Positions 1-6,748 are shown, counted from the first letter of the stretch. The stretch is 6,748 nt of DNA from Solirubrobacteraceae bacterium (GCA_025935735.1 JAICUS010000339.1:1-6748), one strand, 5' to 3'. The notes: generated by a model from the letters alone, not told the origin. Program-made: numbers and translations.

Positions 1-447
1 CGGGAACGTCATCAGCCGCAGCTCGTCGACCAGGCCGAGGCCCAGCAGCCCCTGCGCGAGCCGCACGCTGCCGTGGACGATGATGTCCCCGCCCGGCTCG
101 GACTTGATCCGCTCGACCTCGGACTTCAGGTCCGGCCCGAGCACCTCGGAGTTGGTCCAGGTCGGGTCGGTCAGCGTCGAGGACACGACGTACTTCTTCA
201 TGCTGTTGAACCGGTCGGCGAAGCCGAGGTCGTCCGTCCGGCCCGGCCACGCCTCCGCGAAGCCCTCGTAGGTGACGCGGCCGAGGAGCATCGCGTCGTG
301 CGCGAACGTCTCGTCCAGCTTGTACTTCATGGCGTCCGGGTCGTCGAACTTGAACCTCCAGCCGCCGTGCTTGTAGCCCTCGGCCCCGCCGGGGTCCTCG
401 ACGACGCCGTCCAGCGAGATGAACTCGGTCACGACGATGCGGCGCAT
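1..447 (-). CDS. Dihydrofolate reductase family protein (RibD C-terminal-like), partial
   Basis: This is an NADPH-dependent reductase-fold protein of the RibD C-terminal/YwjB-YyaP type. Family members resemble DHFR, but their real substrates are mostly unknown, so a true folate role should not be assumed. The first 149 residues are visible and the 3' end lies off the left edge; such proteins are usually about 180-200 aa. Diagnostic segments are the N-terminal strand 'RRIVVTEFISLDGVVEDPGG' (residues 2-21), 'MLLGRVTYEGFAEAWP' (53-68), and 'DIIVHGSVRLAQGLLGLGLV' (121-140) followed by DEL, which is the typical late-domain 'G(S)..L...L...gLvDEl' pattern. The ATG at 447 is preceded by AGGAG (454-458) at 6-nt spacing, so the start is well supported. 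The gene is transcribed divergently from the sigma-factor gene. Family assignment is firm; the specific substrate is unknown. Confidence 0.9.
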   Translation of the reverse strand, partial: MRRIVVTEFISLDGVVEDPGGAEGYKHGGWRFKFDDPDAMKYKLDETFAHDAMLLGRVTYEGFAEAWPGRTDDLGFADRFNSMKKYVVSSTLTDPTWTNSEVLGPDLKSEVERIKSEPGGDIIVHGSVRLAQGLLGLGLVDELRLMTFP

Positions 448-547
448 GCTGCTCTCCTTCGCATTGGGTGCCATTCACCCGGGCGTCGAGCGAGCCCGCC
501 CGGAATCGACACGGATACACGCGGGCCGCGTAGCGTCATCAGCAGGT
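448..547. promoter_or_regulatory. Divergent intergenic promoter region (reductase gene / sigma operon)
   Basis: About 100 bp separates two divergent start codons, so promoters in both directions must lie here or in the gene ends. Two signals are visible. One is a short inverted repeat GGGTG-ccatt-CACCC (466-480), close to the reductase start and possibly an operator. The other is a GGATAC (513-518) followed 15 nt later by CGTC (534-537) on the plus strand, loosely resembling the GGAAC / CGTC boxes used by many ECF sigma factors and suggesting autoregulation. Transcription from such a promoter would begin almost at the ATG at 548. The sigma gene has only a poor AGCAGG with 1-nt spacing, so its mRNA may be leaderless. 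The existence of a promoter region is safe; the box assignments are tentative. Confidence 0.5.
452..460 (-). promoter_or_regulatory. Shine-Dalgarno site of the reductase-family gene
   Basis: Read on the minus strand this is GAAGGAGAG, with the AGGAG core 6 nt before the ATG at 447. It fixes the start of the partial reductase gene. Confidence 0.8.
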
Positions 548-1084
548 ATGAGGACCGACGCCCAGCTCCTGGCCGAGGACGACGCGCGCGCGTTCGGGGA
601 GCTCTACCGGCGGCACGTGCGCCGCGTGCACGCCTGGTTCGCGCGCCGCAGCGAGTGGGCGGCCGCCGACCTGACCGCCGAGACGTTCGCGCGCGCCTGG
701 GTGCGGCGGCGCGGCTTCCACGACCAGCACGACGGCTGGGCGCTGCCGTGGCTGCTCGGCATCGCGCACAACGTGCTGCGCGAGTCGGTCCGGCGCGACC
801 GGATCGAGACCCGCGCGCGGGAGCGGCTCGGCCTCCCGCTCGACCTCGCCGACGAGGACGGCTACGCCGCCGTCGAGGACCGGCTCTCGCCGCGCCTCGC
901 GCTGGCCGGCGCGCTGGACGAGCTGCCCGACCACGAGCGTGAGGCGATCGAGCTGCGGGTGATCGGCGAGCTGCCCTACGGCGAGATCGCCGACCGTTTG
1001 GCGATCCGTCCGGCCGCCGCCCGCCTGCGCGTCTCGCGCGCGCTGCGCCGCCTCGCGGAACTGAGCCCGAAGGAGGAACGATGA
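548..1084 (+). CDS. ECF-family RNA polymerase sigma-70 factor
   Basis: This alternative sigma factor (178 aa) would direct core RNA polymerase to a dedicated set of promoters. Sigma region 2 spans about residues 13-86, with the core-binding helix 'DLTAETFARAW' (41-51) and the promoter -10 contacting part 'PWLLGIAHNVLRESVRRDRI' (67-86). After an acidic linker (about 97-112), region 4 spans about 115-172. It includes 'LPDHEREAIELRVIGELPYG' (126-145) and the -35-reading helix-turn-helix ending 'RLRVSRALRRL' (159-169). The length is normal for a minimal ECF factor, with no region 3 and no C-terminal extension. The frame stays open upstream to an ATG at 419, but those residues run back through the divergent promoter and into the reductase gene. 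The ATG at 548 is therefore preferred. The stop codon overlaps the next ATG by 4 bp (ATGA), implying translational coupling to the membrane protein. The class of signal it answers cannot be told from sequence. Confidence 0.92.
   Translation: MRTDAQLLAEDDARAFGELYRRHVRRVHAWFARRSEWAAADLTAETFARAWVRRRGFHDQHDGWALPWLLGIAHNVLRESVRRDRIETRARERLGLPLDLADEDGYAAVEDRLSPRLALAGALDELPDHEREAIELRVIGELPYGEIADRLAIRPAAARLRVSRALRRLAELSPKEER
1071..1076 (+). promoter_or_regulatory. Shine-Dalgarno site of the membrane-protein gene
   Basis: AGGAGG lies inside the 3' end of the sigma-factor gene, 4 nt before the ATG at 1081. This strong site supports the overlapping start and coupled translation of the pair. Confidence 0.8.
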
Positions 1085-1941
1085 ACCGTCCGCTGCCCGA
1101 TTCGCTCGTCCGCTTCGGCGACCAGCTCGAGCGGGCGGTCGAGCGCGACCGGCTCGCCGCCCGCCGGCGCCCGCGCCGCCTGGCGCTGCGCGCGACCGCG
1201 GCCACGGCCGCCGCCGTGGCCATCGCCGCCGGGGTGGTGTCGCTCCCGCTCGGCGAAGGCACCGTCGCCCCGCCCGGCGTCGCCACCGCGTCCGCCGCCG
1301 AGCGCGCGGTCGCGGTGCTGAGCCCGGCCCCGGGCTCGATCGTGCACACCGTCGCGACCTATCGCGCGACCGCGGCCGGCGGGGGCGCCTCGACCTGGCG
1401 CGAGGAGACGTGGCGCCAGACGGCGCGCCCGTACACCGTCCGGCAGTTGACCACCCGCGACGGCGTGCGGGTCGAGACCGAGACCGTCGGCGACGGCGCC
1501 GCCCAGCTCTACGACGCCGCCTCGGACACGATCTACGTGAACCCGCCGGACGGCGGGCCGGCGCTGGGGACGCCCGAGCAGGCGAGCGACGGAGACCCCC
1601 TGGCCGAGCAGATGGCGGACCTGCTGCGCTCCGGCAGGGCCCGCGCCGTGACCCGTTCCGGCGCGACGATCCGCTTCGCCTACGACGACCCGCTGCCCGG
1701 CGGCGGGAGCGTCAAGTGGACCTACGTGGTGGACGCGACGAGCTACCGGCCGGTCCGGCTGACCACCGCCTCGCCCGACGGCTCGCGCGAGGCCGTGCGG
1801 TTCGGCACCTACGAGGCGCTGTCCGCGAGCGAGCAGGTGGACGCGCTGCTGAGCCTGCGCGATCAGCACCGCGGCGCCAAGGTCGACCGCACGCCGGCCG
1901 GCTACGTGGCCGCGCTGGCCCGGCTGGACGGGGTCAGGTGA
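1081..1941 (+). CDS. Single-pass membrane protein, putative sigma-factor regulator
   Basis: This 286-aa protein is co-encoded with the ECF sigma factor. The short N-terminal segment (1-35) is charged and ends in a basic run (RRRPRR, 28-33). A hydrophobic alanine/valine-rich helix (about 36-57) follows, then a long polar domain (about 75-286). The positive-inside rule puts the N-terminus in the cytoplasm and the large domain outside. The outer domain has alternating strand-like segments such as 'SIVHTVATYRA' (86-96), 'TWREETWRQ' (105-113), 'QLYDAASDTIYVNPP' (142-156) and 'VKWTYVVDATSYRPVRLTT' (211-229). This pattern recalls the LolA/RseB-like fold found in several sigma-linked envelope sensors; that resemblance is an inference. 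No HxxxCxxC zinc anti-sigma motif is present, and the cytoplasmic tail is very short for an anti-sigma domain. It could be an unconventional anti-sigma factor, a co-sensor, or simply a sigma-dependent envelope protein. Its 3' end overlaps the converging PmbA-like gene by 8 bp. Confidence 0.85.
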   Translation: MNRPLPDSLVRFGDQLERAVERDRLAARRRPRRLALRATAATAAAVAIAAGVVSLPLGEGTVAPPGVATASAAERAVAVLSPAPGSIVHTVATYRATAAGGGASTWREETWRQTARPYTVRQLTTRDGVRVETETVGDGAAQLYDAASDTIYVNPPDGGPALGTPEQASDGDPLAEQMADLLRSGRARAVTRSGATIRFAYDDPLPGGGSVKWTYVVDATSYRPVRLTTASPDGSREAVRFGTYEALSASEQVDALLSLRDQHRGAKVDRTPAGYVAALARLDGVR

Positions 1942-3190
1942 CGCGCAGGCCGGAGCGGGCGCGCAGGGCGGGGACGACCGCCGCGGACGTGTCGCGCGGC
2001 GAGCGCATCAGCGCGGCGGGCACGAGCCACTGGCGGGAGGTGAGCGCATCGGTGGCCGCGAGGACGTCGAAGAGGTCGGCGCGGACGGCGATGTCGGGCG
2101 CGGGCGGGCCGAGCTCGCCGCCGGAGATCCGGCGGACGCCGCGGGCTTGTAGCCCGTCCCGGCCGAGCCGGTGCAGCGAGGCGATCAGCAGCCCGTCGTC
2201 GATGCCGGCGGCCAGCTCGGCGACGTCCGCCGCGCCGCCGCCGACCAGGACGAGGTTGCGCGGGCGCGGGATGCCGAAGCCCGCCGGCCGGGTGGCGTGG
2301 CCGGTGGTCGCCGTGCCCTCGCGGGCGGCCGTTGTCGCATCGTGGACCGCCCGGTGGGCGACCCCGTCCTGGATGAGCGGCAGCGGCTGGACCGGCGAGC
2401 CCTCGGCGTCGTAGCTGCGCGGCAGCGTGCCGGGGAAGCGCGGCGAGTCCGAGAGGTTGATGGCCGGCGATACGAGCCGCGTGCCCAGCGCCGCGGTGAA
2501 CCGGCCAGCCGCCGCGCCGCTGAACTGCCAGGCCGCGACCTCCAGCAGCATCGCCACGGCCCACGGGCCGAGCACGACGGGCGGCTCGCCGGCCGGCACG
2601 GGGTCGCCGGCGCCGCCGTCGCCCGCGCCGGCCATGGCCAGGAAGTCGGCGGCGAGCGCGTCGGCGTCCAGTCCGCCGGGGCCGGCGGCGGCCGCGTGGA
2701 TGAACGCCGGGCGCCCGCCGGCCGCGGCCAGGAACAGCTCGGCGAAGCTGCGCTGCTCGTACGCGCGGACGCCGCGGGTGGAGGCGATGGCGACCTTCGC
2801 GGCGGCCGAGCGCCAGTGCGTGCCCGGCGGCAGCGCGGCGACCGCCTCGGCGGCGCGCTCGGGCGACAGGCCGGCGGCCGCCGGGTCGTAGCCGTCGTGC
2901 GTGCGGCCGGGCGCCGGCTCGGGCAGCGCCGGCGGCCATCGCGGCCCCGGCAGCCGTGCGGCCGCGGCGGCGGCTGCGCGCACGCCGTCCTCGGTGAGGT
3001 CGCCGGTGACGACCACGCCGGCGCCCAGCGACGCCAGCTCGACGCGGACGCTGTCCGAGCAGGTCAGCGCGCCGCCGGCGTTGTCCGCGCCGCGCTCCCA
3101 CCACGCGGTCGCCTGGCCCTCGCCGTCCAGCCGCGCGAGCGCGCGCTCGGCGAGCGCCTCGAGGTCGGCCTGGCTCGGCGGCGCGGGCAT
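1934..3190 (-). CDS. TldD/PmbA family protein (PmbA/TldE-like, U62 family)
   Basis: This 418-aa protein belongs to the family of TldD/TldE (PmbA), whose heterodimer in well-studied bacteria is a metalloprotease that trims modified peptides such as microcin B17 and degrades CcdA. TldD carries the catalytic HExxxH motif. This protein has no such motif, so it resembles the non-catalytic TldE/PmbA subunit. Supporting segments are 'AKVAIASTRGVRAYEQRS' (131-148), corresponding to the family's 'NS.G' region; 'VVLGPWAVAMLLEVAAWQFS' (205-224); 'DSPRFPGTLPRSYDAEGSPV' (248-267), equivalent to PmbA's 'D.p..pg...r.fDgEG'; 'LIQDGV' (272-277) and 'TTGHATRP' (295-302). The C-terminal 'ISGGELGPPAPDIAVRADLF' (355-374) is also typical. 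It is slightly shorter than usual and very alanine/glycine-rich. No TldD gene is in the window. No clear Shine-Dalgarno sequence precedes the ATG at 3190, so the start is only moderately certain. Confidence 0.87.
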   Translation of the reverse strand: MPAPPSQADLEALAERALARLDGEGQATAWWERGADNAGGALTCSDSVRVELASLGAGVVVTGDLTEDGVRAAAAAAARLPGPRWPPALPEPAPGRTHDGYDPAAAGLSPERAAEAVAALPPGTHWRSAAAKVAIASTRGVRAYEQRSFAELFLAAAGGRPAFIHAAAAGPGGLDADALAADFLAMAGAGDGGAGDPVPAGEPPVVLGPWAVAMLLEVAAWQFSGAAAGRFTAALGTRLVSPAINLSDSPRFPGTLPRSYDAEGSPVQPLPLIQDGVAHRAVHDATTAAREGTATTGHATRPAGFGIPRPRNLVLVGGGAADVAELAAGIDDGLLIASLHRLGRDGLQARGVRRISGGELGPPAPDIAVRADLFDVLAATDALTSRQWLVPAALMRSPRDTSAAVVPALRARSGLRVT

Positions 3191-3208
3191 CGGCCGGCCA
3201 GGCTAGTA

Positions 3209-3237
3209 CGGGCGCGCGCGAGCGTCGCCCGCGCCCG
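3209..3237 (-). terminator. GC-rich hairpin, candidate terminator of the tyrosine-catabolism operon
   Basis: An inverted repeat pairs CGGGCGCG (3209-3216) with CGCGCCCG (3230-3237). It continues, after a single C/C mismatch, with GCGA (3218-3221) against TCGC (3225-3228) around a GCG loop. It begins about 6 nt after the stop codon of the 72-residue gene, where an operon-end terminator would be expected. It also lies about 19 nt before the PmbA-like start codon. No T-tract follows on the minus strand, so it is not a classic Rho-independent terminator. It could be a U-less terminator, a 3' mRNA-stabilising hairpin, or chance in very GC-rich DNA. Confidence 0.4.
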
Positions 3238-3243
3238 CGTGGC

Positions 3244-3462
3244 TCAGGCGGCCAGGGTGCGCTCGAGCTCCTCCGCGGCCCGCGCGATCTGGCGGGCGAC
3301 GTGGCGGCGATGCTCGGGCGAGGGCTGCTCCTCGGTCGCCAGCGCGTCGGCCAGCGTGCGGATGAGCCATAGCGGCGTCCGCAGCGGCTCCTCGACAGGT
3401 GCGGCCTCCGGCCAGGAGAACTCCTGTTGGGCGATGAGGTAGGGCATCCTGCCCCGGATCAT
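3244..3462 (-). CDS. Small hypothetical protein (72 aa), last gene of the hpd-serpin-hmgA operon
   Basis: I do not recognise this protein. It has normal globular composition, with a hydrophobic/aromatic first half ('MPYLIAQQEFSWPEAAPVEE' at residues 6-25, 'LWLIRTLADALATEE' at 31-45). The second half is a charged amphipathic helix ('PEHRRHVARQIARAAEELER', 49-68) that could mediate oligomer contacts. There is no signal peptide, no membrane segment and no cysteine. Codon use (third-position G/C) matches the neighbouring genes, unlike the competing arginine/alanine-rich frames. It follows hmgA on the same strand after 31 nt. The start is uncertain. The ATG at 3462 has no good ribosome site nearby, because a GGAGG at 3486-3490 is 23 nt away. 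The ATG at 3447 has a GGGGCAGG abutting it. An in-frame TAG at 3481-3483 rules out a longer protein. Confidence 0.6.
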   Translation of the reverse strand: MIRGRMPYLIAQQEFSWPEAAPVEEPLRTPLWLIRTLADALATEEQPSPEHRRHVARQIARAAEELERTLAA

Positions 3463-3493
3463 CGACCGGGAGCGGCAAAACTAAACCTCCGAT

Positions 3494-4693
3494 CTACTGT
3501 ATTCCCGTGCTTTGGGTGGTGGCGTCCTCGTACCAGGAGTACGCGTAGCTGGGGTCGTCGAGGTCGCGTGCGAGCGTCGTCAGCTTGAGCGGCCGGAACG
3601 TGTCGCACATCACGGCGAGCTCTGAGGTCCGCTCCATGCCCAGCGCCTTCTCCACGGTGCCCGGCTGCGGGCCGTGCGGGAGCCCCGACGGGTGCAGCGT
3701 GATGCACCCGACGTCCACGCCCTCGCGCGCGGCGTAGTCGCCGTCGACGTAGTACATGACCTCCTCGCTCTGCACGTTGGAGTGGTGGTAGGGCAGCGGC
3801 ACCGACTGCGGGTCCCAGTCGAGCAGGCGGGGGCAGAACGAGCAGATGACGAAGCTCTGGCCCTGGAAGGTCTGGTGCGCGGGCGGCGGCTGGTGCAGCC
3901 GGCCGGCCTTGGGCTCGAAGTCGTGGATGTTGAACGTGTAGGGGTAGACGTAGCCGTCCCAGCCGACGACGTCGAGCGGGTGGTAGTCGAGCACGTAGTC
4001 CTGGTATCCGCCGCGCACGCGGACCTTGACGTCGTGCTCGCCGCGGTCGCGGTGGGTCTCCAGCGCCGCCGGCGGATGGAAGTCGCGCTGCGAGAACGGC
4101 GCGTGCTCGAGCAGCTGGCCGTAGCGGTTGCGGTAGCGGTTGGGCGTCTCGATCTCGCCCGGCGTGTAGAAGGTCAGCCAGCGCTGCGGCTCGTCGAACC
4201 GGAAGCGGTACGTCGTGCCGCGCGGGATGACGATGTAGTCGTGCCTGCGGTAGGGCAGCGTGCCGAACACGCTCTCCACGGCGCCGGAGCCCTCGTGGAC
4301 GAACACGACCTCGTCGCCCTCGCCGTTGCGGAAGAAGTAGTCGCCCTCGTGCTGCGGGACGCAGACGCCGATCTCGACGTCGCCGTTGTACTGCAGCACC
4401 CGCCGGCCGAGCACCGAGTCGCCCATCGGCTCCAGCCCGCGCGTGTCGGTCAGCCGGTGCACGTGGGTCTCCGGCACCCATTCCTCCAGGCCGATCGGCT
4501 CGAACTCGCCGACCTCCTTGACCCGGCAGGGCGACCACAGGTGGTAGAGGATCGACTCGTTGCCGGAGAAGCCCTCGAACCCCATGACCTCCTCGACGAG
4601 CAGCGGCGCGGAGCCGTTGGCCGCCGGCGCGTCCGGGTCGCGGAACTGGACGTGGCGCTTGGCCGGGATGCGGCCCAGGCTGTGGTAGCGCAT
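3494..4693 (-). CDS. hmgA: Homogentisate 1,2-dioxygenase
   Basis: This cytosolic Fe(II) enzyme (399 aa) opens the ring of homogentisate with O2 to give 4-maleylacetoacetate, the step after 4-hydroxyphenylpyruvate dioxygenase in tyrosine/phenylalanine breakdown. It has the bicupin-like layout of the family and starts 'MRYHSLGRIPAKRHVQFRDP', as in the shorter bacterial form; enzymes of the human/Pseudomonas type are about 430-445 aa. The iron ligands can be placed by spacing. H304 and E310 lie in 'PYHHSNVQSEEVMYY' and H340 in 'HPSGLPHGPQPG'. The intervals of 6 and 30 residues equal those of human H335, E341 and H371. H267 ('LHQPPPAH') is a plausible counterpart of the active-site base H292. The start is supported by AGGAG (4700-4704) 6 nt upstream. 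The ATG overlaps the serpin stop codon by one base (TGATG), implying coupled translation. Confidence in family and role is high. Confidence 0.93.
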   Translation of the reverse strand: MRYHSLGRIPAKRHVQFRDPDAPAANGSAPLLVEEVMGFEGFSGNESILYHLWSPCRVKEVGEFEPIGLEEWVPETHVHRLTDTRGLEPMGDSVLGRRVLQYNGDVEIGVCVPQHEGDYFFRNGEGDEVVFVHEGSGAVESVFGTLPYRRHDYIVIPRGTTYRFRFDEPQRWLTFYTPGEIETPNRYRNRYGQLLEHAPFSQRDFHPPAALETHRDRGEHDVKVRVRGGYQDYVLDYHPLDVVGWDGYVYPYTFNIHDFEPKAGRLHQPPPAHQTFQGQSFVICSFCPRLLDWDPQSVPLPYHHSNVQSEEVMYYVDGDYAAREGVDVGCITLHPSGLPHGPQPGTVEKALGMERTSELAVMCDTFRPLKLTTLARDLDDPSYAYSWYEDATTQSTGIQ

Positions 4694-5664
4694 CAGTCGC
4701 TCCTCTCGGTGGGGTGATACACGCGGCCCAGGAACAGCAGCGCTCCGGTCGGCCCGTGCTCGACCGCCCAGGTGAACGGCCGGTCGAAGACGATGTGGAA
4801 GGGCGGCGGCGGGTCGGCCCGGACGGCGGAGATCGCCATCGCCGTGACGACGGTCACCGCCGCGGCCTTCGTGCCCTGCTCGTCGATGTCGGCGCGGGCC
4901 CGCTGCAGGATCTGCGACAGCGCCTTCGCGCCCGGGCCGGTGAACAGCGCCTCGAGCTCGTCGCCCGGCTCGAACGCCGGACCGAGCCCGAGCGCCTGCA
5001 GGTGGTCCGTCAACGCGAGCCGCGACGCTGCGGTGAACCGCGGCAGCTCCACTCGCCCCTGCCGCCGCTGGAACGTCAGCTCGCGCCAGTCGCCCTCGCC
5101 GAGCACCCCCACGAACTCCAGCTCGTGGTCGCCGTACGGAAGGCGGACGGCGCGCAGCTCACCCTGCTCCGCGTAGGAGAACCTGCCGGACACGTCCATC
5201 ATCGCGACCTCGCCGGCGCCCTCGAACGGCCGCGGCCGCGTCTTCGCGGGGTCGAACGGGTCGGTCCACGCCGCGTCCATGTAGACGGCGTCGGTGATTG
5301 CCAGCTTCTCGTAGTCCGCGACCTTCTCGATGACCGACGGGATCATCCCGCGGGTCCGCTCGCGCGCCCACGCGTTGATCGCGTCCACCTCCAGCGGGCC
5401 GACGTCGAGGCCGGCGAGCGCGGGGCCGGGCGCGTAGCCCTCGGCGAGCCAGGCCGCGCTCGCCATGTAGAGCACGACCGCGGGGTCGTCGACCGCGACG
5501 TCCGGCGGCGTGTCCGGGCCGAGGACCTTGTCGAGCGCCGCGCGCGTGCGGCCGCGCGCGCCGCGCCGGACCACCTCGAGCGCGCGCCGCAGCCCCAGGG
5601 GCGAGAACACGACGTCCTTGGGGCCCAGGCGCTCGAGCAGCGCGCGCTCGAGGTCCATCGGCAT
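4693..5664 (-). CDS. Serpin family protein (serine protease inhibitor-like), compact
   Basis: This 323-aa protein has the serpin fold, whose inhibitory members trap serine or cysteine proteases through a cleavable reactive-centre loop. Evidence in order: 'VVFSPLGLRRAL' (18-29), the helix B region; 'GARGRTRAALDKVLG' (35-49); 'INAWARERTRGMI' (96-108); 'WTDPFDPAKTRPRPF' (133-147); the loop hinge 'DEQGTKAAAVTVV' (261-273); and the signature 'FDRPFTWAVEHGPTGALLFLGRV' split over 293-315. The hinge keeps E at P17, G at P15, T at P14 and alanines at P12-P10, as in inhibitory serpins. Counting from G264 puts P1-P1' at I278-S279. It is shorter than the usual 370-400 aa, with the region before 'INAWARERT' condensed. 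There is no signal peptide, so a cytoplasmic location is likely. The start lies 2 nt after the hpd stop. An alternative ATG at 5658 has AGGG (5665-5668) at 6-nt spacing and may be the true start. The open frame continues far upstream, but that part is only hpd read out of frame. Confidence 0.9.
   Translation of the reverse strand: MPMDLERALLERLGPKDVVFSPLGLRRALEVVRRGARGRTRAALDKVLGPDTPPDVAVDDPAVVLYMASAAWLAEGYAPGPALAGLDVGPLEVDAINAWARERTRGMIPSVIEKVADYEKLAITDAVYMDAAWTDPFDPAKTRPRPFEGAGEVAMMDVSGRFSYAEQGELRAVRLPYGDHELEFVGVLGEGDWRELTFQRRQGRVELPRFTAASRLALTDHLQALGLGPAFEPGDELEALFTGPGAKALSQILQRARADIDEQGTKAAAVTVVTAMAISAVRADPPPPFHIVFDRPFTWAVEHGPTGALLFLGRVYHPTERSD
4700..4707 (-). promoter_or_regulatory. Shine-Dalgarno site of hmgA within the serpin gene end
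   Basis: On the minus strand this reads GAGAGGAG, 6 nt before the hmgA ATG at 4693. It lies within the last codons of the serpin gene, consistent with coupling of the two genes. Confidence 0.75.
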
Positions 5665-5666
5665 CC

Positions 5667-6748
<1,082 letters not shown>

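Noticed and set aside
419..547. N-terminal extension of the sigma factor to the ATG at 419
   Set aside because: It would overlap the start and ribosome site of the divergent reductase gene, and the extra 43 residues do not look like sigma-factor sequence.
429..1349. Long minus-strand frames opposite the sigma factor and membrane-protein genes
   Set aside because: Arg/Ala/Ser-rich shadows of the coding strand with no motif.
2171..3442. Plus-strand open frame of 423 codons opposite the PmbA-like gene
   Set aside because: Arginine/glycine/alanine-rich antisense frame with no recognisable domain; the minus-strand frame has clear family motifs.
3203..3478. 91-codon frame starting at TTG with a well-placed GGAGG
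   Set aside because: The translation is dominated by Arg, Ala, Gly and Pro with no protein-like pattern, while the overlapping 72-residue frame has balanced composition. The ribosome site is nonetheless recorded as a puzzle.
3674..4717. Plus-strand open frame of 347 codons opposite hmgA
   Set aside because: Low-complexity valine/arginine/alanine composition with no motif. It is the antisense of a well-supported dioxygenase gene, as expected in GC-rich DNA.

Overview
The window is very GC-rich, with third codon positions almost always G or C. It carries tightly packed genes with ATGA/TGATG overlaps and a short-form homogentisate dioxygenase. This suits a high-GC actinobacterium, possibly a Solirubrobacterales/Thermoleophilia-type soil organism. 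That placement is an inference from composition and protein style, not a match to a known genome.

Left part (1-1941): a dihydrofolate-reductase-like (RibD C-terminal type) gene runs leftward off the window. Divergent from it, across about 100 bp of shared intergenic DNA, is a two-gene unit. An ECF sigma factor overlaps by 4 bp a single-pass membrane protein with a long extracytoplasmic domain. The second protein is probably the sigma factor's regulator or sensor, but it lacks a visible zinc anti-sigma motif.

Middle (1934-3240): a PmbA/TldE-like protein is encoded on the minus strand. Its 3' end overlaps the end of the membrane-protein gene by 8 bp, tail to tail. Its usual partner TldD is not in the window. 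Upstream of it, a strong GC hairpin (3209-3237) follows the last gene of the right-hand operon and may mark that operon's end.

Right part (3244-6748): a minus-strand operon reads 4-hydroxyphenylpyruvate dioxygenase (probably starting beyond the right edge), then a serpin, then homogentisate 1,2-dioxygenase, then a 72-residue protein of unknown function. The two dioxygenases catalyse consecutive steps of tyrosine catabolism (4-hydroxyphenylpyruvate to homogentisate to maleylacetoacetate). The serpin lies between them with a 2-nt gap on one side and a 1-nt overlap on the other, so all three are probably translated together. A compact, apparently cytoplasmic serpin embedded in a tyrosine-degradation operon is the most unusual feature here. 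No isomerase or fumarylacetoacetate hydrolase is in the window, so the pathway must be completed elsewhere.

No tRNA, rRNA, CRISPR array, insertion sequence or integrase was seen. No gene-free stretch exceeds about 100 bp.
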